Assembly: GCA_902595525.1 (NCBI GenBank)
Contig: CACJQJ010000022.1
Location: 1 to 5,148, forward strand
From: an uncultured Alphaproteobacteria bacterium
GTDB lineage: Bacteria > Pseudomonadota > Alphaproteobacteria > HIMB59
Length of the DNA: 5,148 nt
Direction of reading: 5' to 3'
Positions 1 to 5,024 of this stretch are shown here, piece after piece. A model generated the notes under the pieces. It saw nothing but the letters and a program-made list of their open reading frames with translations, was not told the origin of the DNA and made no database searches. The stretch's first letter is position 1. The number at the start of each line of letters is the position of its first letter. The position numbers and the translations under genes are program-made.

Positions 1-542
1 AAAAAAATCACATTATATATTACAAAAAAATAATAAATATTGGGTATGCAATACCAGGCGTAGTAATAGCTTTAGGAGTACTTTTCTTTTTATTTTATTT
101 TGATCGATTAACAACATTATCTTTGTCTACCACTTTATTGGGCTTGTCCTTAGCTCTGATAATTAGATTAATTGCTCTATCAAATAATTCTTTAGACTCA
201 GGGATGGAAAAAATTGGAAAATCAATTGATGACGCCTCAAGATTAATTGGAAGAAGATCGTCAACAACATATTTTCGAATAATTTTACCTCAGGTGAAAT
301 TGAGTATATTAGCAGGATTTTTTTTAGTATTTGTCGATACTGTAAAAGAGTTGCCTATTACTTTACTATTAAGACCTTTTAATTTTGATACACTTGCTAC
401 TAGTCTATACGAATATTCATCTAATGAAATGTTTGAGTATGGAAGTTTGCATGCTTTAACAATTATTTGTTTTCTTTCTATCGTAATTTATTTGTTCGAT
501 AACGTATTAGAAAAAAGAATGTTGTCAAAGACGAAAAAATAA
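1..542 (+). CDS. fbpB: Ferric-iron ABC transporter permease (FbpB/SfuB type), C-terminal part, cut by window edge
   Basis: Inner-membrane permease subunit of a binding-protein-dependent iron(III) importer; it would work with a periplasmic iron-binding protein and an ATPase that lie outside the window. The reading frame (first full codon at 3) is open from the left edge to the TAA at 540-542, giving 179 residues, so the start is off-window; family members usually run to over 500 residues. The fragment shows the family's GYAIPG signature (fragment residues 14-19), an EAA-type cytoplasmic loop at about 76-96 (DDASRLIG followed by a hydrophobic stretch and LP), which contacts the ATPase, and the highly characteristic KELP then LLLRPFNFDTLAT segment at about 115-133. 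The remainder is hydrophobic membrane segments ending in a short lysine-rich tail. A TTG at 123 could be mistaken for a start, but conserved family sequence lies upstream of it. The substrate is inferred from family resemblance; related permeases for other small ligands are less likely because of the RPFNFDTLA motif. Confidence 0.88.
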   Translation, partial: KNHIIYYKKIINIGYAIPGVVIALGVLFFLFYFDRLTTLSLSTTLLGLSLALIIRLIALSNNSLDSGMEKIGKSIDDASRLIGRRSSTTYFRIILPQVKLSILAGFFLVFVDTVKELPITLLLRPFNFDTLATSLYEYSSNEMFEYGSLHALTIICFLSIVIYLFDNVLEKRMLSKTKK

Positions 543-558
543 TTATTTAAATTTTTTC
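533..558. terminator. AT-only inverted repeat across two convergent stop codons, possible weak bidirectional terminator
   Basis: GAAAAAAT at 533-540 is matched by ATTTTTTC at 551-558, an exact 8-bp inverted repeat with a 10-base loop. Inside it a 12-bp perfect palindrome (AAATAATTATTT, 537-548) is centred exactly on the junction of the permease stop (540-542) and the mntR stop (543-545). Runs of A and T lie on both sides, as expected for a bidirectional terminator, but the stem has almost no G-C pairs, so it would be weak. Low confidence. Confidence 0.25.
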
Positions 559-950
559 ATTAACTTTAATGTTTCATCACTAACGTGATGCTCAATACCT
601 TCACTGTCATTTTCTGCAGTCTTTCTAGAGACACCTAACTTAATTAAAAAATTATAAACAATTTCATGCTTTTGTTTTGACTGTGTGGCTAATTTTTCTC
701 CCTTTTCTGTCAAAAAAATTGAACGGTATGGTTCAGATTTTGCTAAGTTAAAACTTATTAAACGCTTCAAATTTTTATTTACAGTAGCTTGTGACACACC
801 AAAATGTTGAGCTAAATCAGCATTTTTAACATCACCTTTATTTCTTAAAATTTCTTGAATAGCCTCAACATAATCCTCTAGAATTTCATTCTTATTTTGA
901 CTTCTGATATTTGAAAATTGATATGGCTCACTAGATCTAGTGTTTTTCAT
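543..950 (-). CDS. mntR: Manganese-responsive transcriptional regulator MntR (DtxR family)
   Basis: Cytoplasmic dimeric DNA-binding regulator that senses Mn(II) and controls manganese transport genes. The 135 residues match the proteobacterial MntR plan: a variable N-terminal tail (1-20), a winged helix-turn-helix (about 22-85, with the recognition helix around GVSQATVNKNLKRL at 51-64 and the wing near FLTEKGEKLA), then a dimerisation and metal-binding helix region. All six residues equivalent to the known MntR metal ligands are present: D26 and E29 (DYVE), H95, and E117, E120 and H121 in the NDSEGIEHH block. The protein ends after the dimerisation domain with no SH3-like domain, as is normal for MntR and unlike DtxR/IdeR. 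ATG at 950 gives the usual N-terminal extension; no Shine-Dalgarno is visible. A weak minus-strand promoter (TTTACT at 983-988, TAGATT at 960-965, 17-bp spacing) would leave almost no leader. It is divergent from the putative manganese transporter and convergent with the iron permease, the stop codons touching. The nearby palindrome at 1025-1040 is its likely target. Confidence 0.93.
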   Translation of the reverse strand: MKNTRSSEPYQFSNIRSQNKNEILEDYVEAIQEILRNKGDVKNADLAQHFGVSQATVNKNLKRLISFNLAKSEPYRSIFLTEKGEKLATQSKQKHEIVYNFLIKLGVSRKTAENDSEGIEHHVSDETLKLMKKFK

Positions 951-995
951 AGCTGTTTCAATCTATTTTGTTAACAATTAAAAGTAAAGAATTGT

Positions 996-1023
996 TTGAC
1001 TAATATTTAGTTATATCTATATT
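996..1023 (+). promoter_or_regulatory. Predicted sigma70-type promoter for the transporter-yqaA-dsbB-coq7 cluster
   Basis: TTGACT at 996-1001 (5 of 6 to the -35 consensus TTGACA) and TATATT at 1018-1023 (5 of 6 to TATAAT) are separated by 16 bases. Transcription would begin near 1029-1031, leaving a leader of only about 14 bases before the ATG at 1044. The AT-rich background makes chance -10 matches common, so the good -35 and its position just upstream of the palindrome are the main support. Confidence 0.5.
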
Positions 1024-1024
1024 G

Positions 1025-1040
1025 TTTAGCCTAGGCTAAA
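1025..1040. promoter_or_regulatory. mntR box: Perfect 16-bp palindrome, probable MntR operator
   Basis: TTTAGCCTAGGCTAAA is its own exact reverse complement and is more GC-rich than its surroundings. It starts directly after the predicted -10 box and ends three bases before the start codon of the putative manganese transporter, so it would cover the transcription start and the ribosome-binding region. Its layout (TTT, two bases, CCT, then the mirror half AGG, two bases, AAA) resembles the dyads bound by DtxR-family regulators such as Bacillus MntR, and mntR is the divergent neighbour. A bound protein here would be expected to block transcription. Assignment to MntR is inference from position and family resemblance. 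Confidence 0.65.
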
Positions 1041-1043
1041 AAT

Positions 1044-2171
1044 ATGACAGAATTAGTATTAGAATTAAGTAGAAAATTTCAATATTTAAGATTTTCAAAA
1101 ATCTTCCTCTTTATATGTATTCTCCTTCTTTTATTATCTGAACAGACTAGAAGTATTTTAATTTCATCATCGAGTGACGCCTACATAGCTGTATCTAGCT
1201 TTGTTGGAGTGACACTTCTTCTGTTTGTTATTCTTGAAAAGAGAAATTTTAATTTACAAAAATTAATTTTACAAAATAAGAAATTTGAAATTCCCATTTG
1301 CTCTATGTTAGGAGTTATACCTGGTTGTGGTGGAGCAATAATGGTAATGAGCTTATTCACTAGAAAAGTAGTTTCTTTTGGAGGTGTGCTCGCAGCACTT
1401 ATTAGTACTATGGGTGATGCAGCTTTTCTTCTCATTGCAACAAAACCTCAGGCTGCTTTAATCATACTACCAGTAACTTTTATAGTTGGCATAATATCTG
1501 GATATATTGCTCAACCTTTTACAAAAAATTTTTTACAAAATAAAGTTAATAAGAATATAAATACTAACCTTTTACCTAAAAACAAAATTTCAAATAAGTT
1601 TTATTTTATTTGGTTTTTATTTTTAGCTCCTGGATTTATTTTGGGAATGTTAAATGCTTTTAATATTGAACTAAACTTTAATTTTATTGGAATTAATGTG
1701 GTCGAAGTAATGGCATTTATTTTGGCGATATACTGTGTCTTGTTGTGGGTTTTGAATCCATTAACAGATATTCAAATGGCTTCAATACACGAAAACTCTT
1801 ATAGAAAAGTTGCAGATACAACTTGCTTTGTTACTGTTTGGGTCATTATTTCATTTGTTGTCTACGAATTAATAGATCTATCAACTAATGGTTTAATATT
1901 TGATTCATTAATCCTATTTGGTCCATTTATTCCTCTTATGGCTATACTAATTGGTTTTATTCCCGGCTGTGGTCCTCAAATAATGATCACATCCATGTAT
2001 GTGAGTGGTCAAATTCCTATGTCTGCACAAATAGGAAACTCTATATCTAACGACGGTGATGCACTTTTCCCTGCGATAGCTATATCTGCAAAGGCAGCAA
2101 TAGTTGCAACACTCTACAGTGCGATCCCAGCTATTATAATTGCTTATCTTTGGTATTACCTTATAGGTTAA
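1044..2171 (+). CDS. Putative manganese / heavy-metal membrane transporter (ArsP_2-like, 10-11 TM)
   Basis: A 375-residue polytopic inner-membrane protein. I recognise it as the family annotated as putative manganese transporter or 10-TM heavy-metal exporter (Pfam ArsP_2). It contains an internal duplication: IPGCGGAIM at 92-100 and IPGCGPQIM at 306-314, each followed by a GD(A) motif (M-G-D125-A-A-F and D-G-D339-A-L-F) with identical 32-residue spacing from P93 to D125 and P307 to D339. Cys95, Cys309, Asp125 and Asp339 are therefore candidate metal-pathway residues. Hydrophobic segments cover most of the chain, with a polar lysine/asparagine-rich loop at about 160-186 between the two halves. 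ATG at 1044 is chosen because it follows the promoter and operator immediately; only a weak AGG (1033-1035) precedes it. It is divergent from mntR, which supports manganese as substrate. Transport direction is unsettled: the family name suggests efflux, while the operator position suggests Mn-dependent repression, which fits uptake better. It probably leads a four-gene operon. Confidence 0.8.
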   Translation: MTELVLELSRKFQYLRFSKIFLFICILLLLLSEQTRSILISSSSDAYIAVSSFVGVTLLLFVILEKRNFNLQKLILQNKKFEIPICSMLGVIPGCGGAIMVMSLFTRKVVSFGGVLAALISTMGDAAFLLIATKPQAALIILPVTFIVGIISGYIAQPFTKNFLQNKVNKNINTNLLPKNKISNKFYFIWFLFLAPGFILGMLNAFNIELNFNFIGINVVEVMAFILAIYCVLLWVLNPLTDIQMASIHENSYRKVADTTCFVTVWVIISFVVYELIDLSTNGLIFDSLILFGPFIPLMAILIGFIPGCGPQIMITSMYVSGQIPMSAQIGNSISNDGDALFPAIAISAKAAIVATLYSAIPAIIIAYLWYYLIG

Positions 2172-2194
2172 ATACTAAATATTAATTAATCGAT

Positions 2195-2764
2195 ATGATT
2201 TTGAAGAGTTTACATATATATATTGAAAAAAAATCTAAATCAAAATATTCACAATATTTTTTATCTTTAGTTGCTTTTATAGAAAGTATTTTTTTTCCAA
2301 TTCCTCCAGATTTAATTTTAATACCAATTGTTTATTTTAATCCTAACAAGTTTTTAGCTACTGCACTCAATTGTACGATATTTTCAGTCATTGGTGGCGC
2401 TTTTGGATATATCGTAGGCTATTTCATTTTTGATATTGCCCAATCTTATTTTGATATAAGCAAGCAGAGTGCATTTATGAATTTTTACAATGATTGGGGT
2501 ATTTTTGCAGTTTTTTTAGGTGGTTTTACACCTATACCTTACAAAGTTATAGCTTTAACAAGTGGATATGCTCAATTTAATTTTATCTATTTTATACTCC
2601 TTTCATTGTTATCTAGGGGCTTGAGGTTTTTTATTATTGCTTTTATCATTAAACAATTTGGGAAATTAGGTATGGAAATTTTACAAAGAAATAAACTATT
2701 AATTTTTATAATCATACCTCTTGGAATGGTCTTTTTTATTTATTTATTTTTTTATCATGATTAA
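2195..2764 (+). CDS. yqaA: YqaA-family (DedA / VTT-domain) inner-membrane protein
   Basis: A 189-residue inner-membrane protein of the YqaA branch of the DedA/SNARE-associated superfamily. Visible hallmarks are E30 followed by FFPIPPD (33-39), a re-entrant-type motif; a glycine-rich membrane segment (GGAFGYIVGYFIFD, 67-80); GGFTPIPYKV at 109-118, which takes the place of the second conserved proline motif of DedA proteins; and SRGLRFF at 140-146. About four to five hydrophobic segments are present, and the length is typical. Members of the wider superfamily have been linked to lipid (polyprenyl-phosphate or phospholipid) translocation and membrane homeostasis, but the role of the YqaA branch is not established. 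The ATG at 2195 lies 23 bases after the transporter stop, with no Shine-Dalgarno. Its last 8 bases overlap the start of dsbB, an arrangement that suggests co-translation, and I recall yqaA-dsbB adjacency from other alphaproteobacteria. Confidence 0.85.
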   Translation: MILKSLHIYIEKKSKSKYSQYFLSLVAFIESIFFPIPPDLILIPIVYFNPNKFLATALNCTIFSVIGGAFGYIVGYFIFDIAQSYFDISKQSAFMNFYNDWGIFAVFLGGFTPIPYKVIALTSGYAQFNFIYFILLSLLSRGLRFFIIAFIIKQFGKLGMEILQRNKLLIFIIIPLGMVFFIYLFFYHD

Positions 2765-3227
2765 ACAAACTAATATTTTATTTCTTGTTTTTTTGTTTTC
2801 GCTGGTAGCTATGTCTTTTGCTTTAATATTACAATATGCATATGGTCATAGCCCATGTAAATTGTGTGTATATCAACGTGTTCCATATTATTCAATTTTG
2901 ATATTGGGTGTATTTTATTTTTTTATTAAGAGATATTTCAATTTAATTTATATATTACTAACTATCTTGCTTCTTGTTGAATTTGGAATTTCCGGTTATC
3001 ATTCTCTTACAACATTTGGAATAATTGAGTACACCGGATGTGAAGCTGCCACGCTTCCAAATGATATTACAAAATTAAAAGAGGAATTAATGTCTAATAC
3101 ATTAATTACCACATGCTCTGATGCCAACTTACCTTACTTTGGTATTCCATTATCAGTTTATAACCTCTTGTTTTCAATGACTTTTCTGTTATTAATTATT
3201 TTCAATGCCTACAAAAAAGAAAAATAA
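2757..3227 (+). CDS. dsbB: Disulfide bond formation protein B (DsbB), quinone reductase of the periplasmic oxidation pathway
   Basis: Inner-membrane enzyme that reoxidises the periplasmic thiol oxidase DsbA and passes the electrons to ubiquinone. With the ATG at 2757 it has 156 residues and four hydrophobic segments (about 5-27, 42-58, 62-82 and 132-150). The first periplasmic loop carries the redox pair C34-x-x-C37 in PCKLCVYQR; R41 matches the arginine that helps bind quinone in E. coli DsbB. The second loop carries the other pair, C95 (YTGCEAA) and C120 (TTCSDA), followed by PYFGIPLSVYNLLFS, as in alphaproteobacterial DsbB. All four catalytic cysteines are present. The frame can be extended upstream to a TTG at 2721, but that would overlap yqaA by 44 bases and add a tail that merely reads through yqaA; ATG 2757 is preferred, with an 8-base overlap. 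The 3' end overlaps coq7 by 23 bases. No DsbA is in the window. Confidence 0.93.
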   Translation: MIKQTNILFLVFLFSLVAMSFALILQYAYGHSPCKLCVYQRVPYYSILILGVFYFFIKRYFNLIYILLTILLLVEFGISGYHSLTTFGIIEYTGCEAATLPNDITKLKEELMSNTLITTCSDANLPYFGIPLSVYNLLFSMTFLLLIIFNAYKKEK

Positions 3228-3762
3228 ATCACTAAGTGGTGAAGATAAAAAATTAATTGAAGAAATTATCAGAGTTGATCACGCAGGTGAGCATGGAGCA
3301 ACACAAATATATCGTGGACAATTAGCTATTTTTAAAGAAAACACAGAATTTGGTAAAGAAATTAAGGAGATGGCTGACCAAGAGGAAATTCATAAATCAA
3401 CTTTTGATGAATACATAGTAAAAGAGAACGTTAAACCAACCACTTTATTTCCATTTTGGAATTTAGCAGGTTATGCCCTTGGATTAGGTACTGCATTAAT
3501 GGGGAAAAAAGCTGCAATGGCATGCACCGTTGCTGTTGAGGAGGTTATTGGTCAACACTATGAGGAACAAGCCAAGGAACTATCAAAAAGAAAATTAAAA
3601 CCAGATTTATTGAAGACTGTAAAAAAGTTTAGAGAAGATGAGCTAGAACATCATGATACAGGCGTCGAACACCAAGCAGAAATGACAACTGGGTATATTC
3701 TTTTGTCTAAAACAATAAAACAGCTATGCTATACTGCAATAAAAATAACTAAAAAATACTAA
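3205..3762 (+). CDS. coq7: Demethoxyubiquinone hydroxylase Coq7 (di-iron monooxygenase)
   Basis: Peripheral membrane di-iron oxygenase that carries out the penultimate hydroxylation of ubiquinone synthesis, converting demethoxyubiquinol to the demethyl-ubiquinone precursor (the job done by UbiF in E. coli). The 185 residues are a normal bacterial length. The ferritin-like four-helix core shows every family motif: RVDHAGEHGATQIYRGQ (23-39, ligand E29), E60-x-x-H63 in DQEEIHKSTF, AVEEVIGQHY at 110-119 (ligand in the E112/E113 pair), and REDELEHHDTG at 143-153 with E146-x-x-H149. The hydrophobic stretch around 82-100 fits the membrane-contacting helix. ATG 3205 starts inside the last codons of dsbB, with no Shine-Dalgarno, so translation is probably coupled. 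Its stop TAA (3760-3762) overlaps the stop of the convergent HNH gene. The pairing with dsbB, an enzyme that uses ubiquinone, is functionally sensible. Confidence 0.95.
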   Translation: MPTKKKNKSLSGEDKKLIEEIIRVDHAGEHGATQIYRGQLAIFKENTEFGKEIKEMADQEEIHKSTFDEYIVKENVKPTTLFPFWNLAGYALGLGTALMGKKAAMACTVAVEEVIGQHYEEQAKELSKRKLKPDLLKTVKKFREDELEHHDTGVEHQAEMTTGYILLSKTIKQLCYTAIKITKKY

Positions 3763-4319
3763 TCCTTCTCTAAGACACTATCCCAATATAAATAATCTCT
3801 CCAACTTGAATGAAGATAATCAGAAGGGAAATTTTTACTTTTTAATCTTAAAGAATATTGAGAGGGTTCTTTAGGTTTTCTAAGCAATTTAAAACCAACT
3901 TGACTTAATTCCCTACTTCCTTTGGTCCAATTACATTTTGAACATGCAGTCACAACATTCTCCCAATTTGTCAGTCCACCTTTTGAACGAGGTATCAAAT
4001 GATCAAAAGTTAATTCTTTTGTTGAAAATTTATCGTTGCAATATTGACATGTGAAATCATCTCTCAAAAAAACATTAAATCTTGTAAATGCAGGTTTATG
4101 ACTATGTGGTATGTAATCTTTGAGTGCGATAATGCTAGGGAGTTTTATTTCAAAAGATGGGGATGAAACCTTTTGATCATATTCTTCAACAATGTTAACT
4201 TTATCAAGAAAAACTGCTTTTACCGTATCTTTCCAACTCCATATGGATAAGGGGAAATAACTAAGAGGCCGGTAGTCTGCATTTAATACTAAAGATGGAC
4301 AATGATTCGAGTTAATCAT
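3759..4319 (-). CDS. HNH endonuclease-fold protein, conserved stand-alone type
   Basis: A 186-residue soluble protein with a clear HNH nuclease domain at about 80-135: zinc-knuckle cysteines C91-x-x-C94 and C126-x-x-C129, the catalytic DH pair (D106-H107, in TFDHLIPRSKGG), W119-E-N121, and CNWTKG with the closing N130 and K133. All metal and catalytic positions of the fold are present, so it should be an active metal-dependent nuclease. The N-terminal half opens with SLVLNADYRPLSYFPLSIWSW (9-29), a segment I recognise from a widespread family of chromosomal HNH proteins in alphaproteobacteria and cyanobacteria; its target and cellular role are not established. No restriction methyltransferase, phage gene or immunity partner lies nearby, which argues against a restriction or toxin role. 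ATG at 4319 is the natural start. It lies 45 bases downstream of the hydrolase gene on the same strand and is probably co-transcribed with it. Its TAG stop (3759-3761) overlaps the coq7 stop. Confidence 0.88.
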   Translation of the reverse strand: MINSNHCPSLVLNADYRPLSYFPLSIWSWKDTVKAVFLDKVNIVEEYDQKVSSPSFEIKLPSIIALKDYIPHSHKPAFTRFNVFLRDDFTCQYCNDKFSTKELTFDHLIPRSKGGLTNWENVVTACSKCNWTKGSRELSQVGFKLLRKPKEPSQYSLRLKSKNFPSDYLHSSWRDYLYWDSVLEKD

Positions 4320-4364
4320 GATTTAATATTAACATATCCAAAAAAGAGTATGTTTAATAGTTTA

Positions 4365-4967
4365 TTAATTCCAGTGTTCATACAGCTTGTTAATCTCATC
4401 TAAAGCAATTGGGCTAATTGAATGTGCACAGTTGTCATCTAATACCAGTTTACTAGAAAATTTTTTTGATTCCAAAAACGAATTTGTCTCAACTGCCCTA
4501 TTAAATGGTACGACATCATCCATTTTTCCATGAAAAATTAAAAAACTAGATTTGATTTCAGATATTTTTAAATCATTTAAAATTTCTTTTGGTAATGATC
4601 CTGATAATGAAATGATACTGTGAAAATTTAAATTTTTTTGTAGAGCATAATATGTCGCCAACATAGAGCCCTGAGAGAAACCAATGATAGAAATCTGAGT
4701 TTCATCAACTGAGTGTTCATGAATTATTTTTTCAATTATTTTTTCAAGATGAAAGAAGGCTGATTTTAGGCCTTCTTTTAATTCTTCAATTGATCTTTCT
4801 TTTAATGGAAACCACTGATACCCAAAATAATTGAATTCACAGGGCTCCGGGGCATTAGGAGATATAAACTCAGTTTCTTCTTTTTCCAAAGATATATAAT
4901 CTTTTAAGGAAATTAGGTCATTTCCATTAGACCCATAACCATGCAAAAATAATACAATTTTCCTCAT
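4365..4967 (-). CDS. Alpha/beta-hydrolase, phospholipase/carboxylesterase family (Abhydrolase_2)
   Basis: A 200-residue cytoplasmic serine hydrolase resembling the small carboxylesterase / lysophospholipase / acyl-protein thioesterase family, close to the usual length of about 200-220. It begins directly with the first beta strand and the oxyanion-hole motif LFLHGYGSNG (about 6-15). The nucleophile is S98 in GFSQG (96-100), the acid is D150 in HGKMDDVVP (146-154), and the base is H182 in CAHSIS. SPNAPEP (36-42) and YQWFPL (50-55) are further family signatures. The catalytic triad is complete, with no signal peptide. The true substrate (lipid ester, acyl-thioester or other) cannot be read from the sequence. 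ATG at 4967 is preferred; an in-frame TTG immediately before it (4968-4970) would add one residue. A purine-rich AAGAAG five bases upstream of the ATG is one of the few possible ribosome-binding sites here. It is divergent from the HIG1 gene and lies upstream of the HNH gene. Confidence 0.88.
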   Translation of the reverse strand: MRKIVLFLHGYGSNGNDLISLKDYISLEKEETEFISPNAPEPCEFNYFGYQWFPLKERSIEELKEGLKSAFFHLEKIIEKIIHEHSVDETQISIIGFSQGSMLATYYALQKNLNFHSIISLSGSLPKEILNDLKISEIKSSFLIFHGKMDDVVPFNRAVETNSFLESKKFSSKLVLDDNCAHSISPIALDEINKLYEHWN

Positions 4968-5024
4968 CAATACTTCTTAAATTTAATAATTAGACATTTA
5001 TAGATAATTTGATAACTATTTACC
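4968..5024. other. Short divergent intergenic spacer
   Basis: Fifty-seven very AT-rich bases separate the divergent hydrolase and HIG1 genes and must hold at least part of both promoters. TAGACA at 4991-4996 is a possible -35 for the rightward gene, but I found no well-spaced -10 partner. No palindrome or GC-rich operator stands out. Confidence 0.4.

Noticed and set aside
123..542. A complete 139-residue protein starting at TTG 123
   Set aside because: The same frame is open to the left edge and the conserved GYAIPG permease signature lies upstream of 123, so the gene is a truncated larger permease.
951..1043. A manganese riboswitch (yybP-ykoY type) in front of the transporter
   Set aside because: The spacer is 93 bases, the predicted leader about 14 bases, and no structured GC-containing aptamer sequence is visible.
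1181..1435. 84-codon open frame on the minus strand
   Set aside because: It lies wholly inside the well-supported transporter gene on the other strand, has no recognisable motif, and the transporter frame holds the conserved PGCG and GD motifs across the same bases.
2172..2194. ATTAATTAAT palindrome before yqaA
   Set aside because: A pure A/T dyad of this length is expected often by chance in such an AT-rich sequence, and no other signal supports it.
2721..2756. An upstream TTG start for dsbB adding 12 residues
   Set aside because: The added stretch only reads through the end of yqaA, and ATG 2757 places the first membrane segment and the PCKLC motif at normal DsbB positions.
3759..4319. 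HNH gene as part of a phage, homing or restriction element
   Set aside because: No methyltransferase, integrase, capsid, intron or inverted-repeat boundary is present, base composition matches the neighbours, and the N-terminal LNADYRPLSY segment belongs to a conserved chromosomal family.
4329..4357. AACATA / TATGTT inverted repeat between the hydrolase and HNH genes as a terminator
   Set aside because: The stem is only 6 bp, AT-rich, with a 12-base loop and no T-run of the right kind, so it is not a credible terminator or operator.
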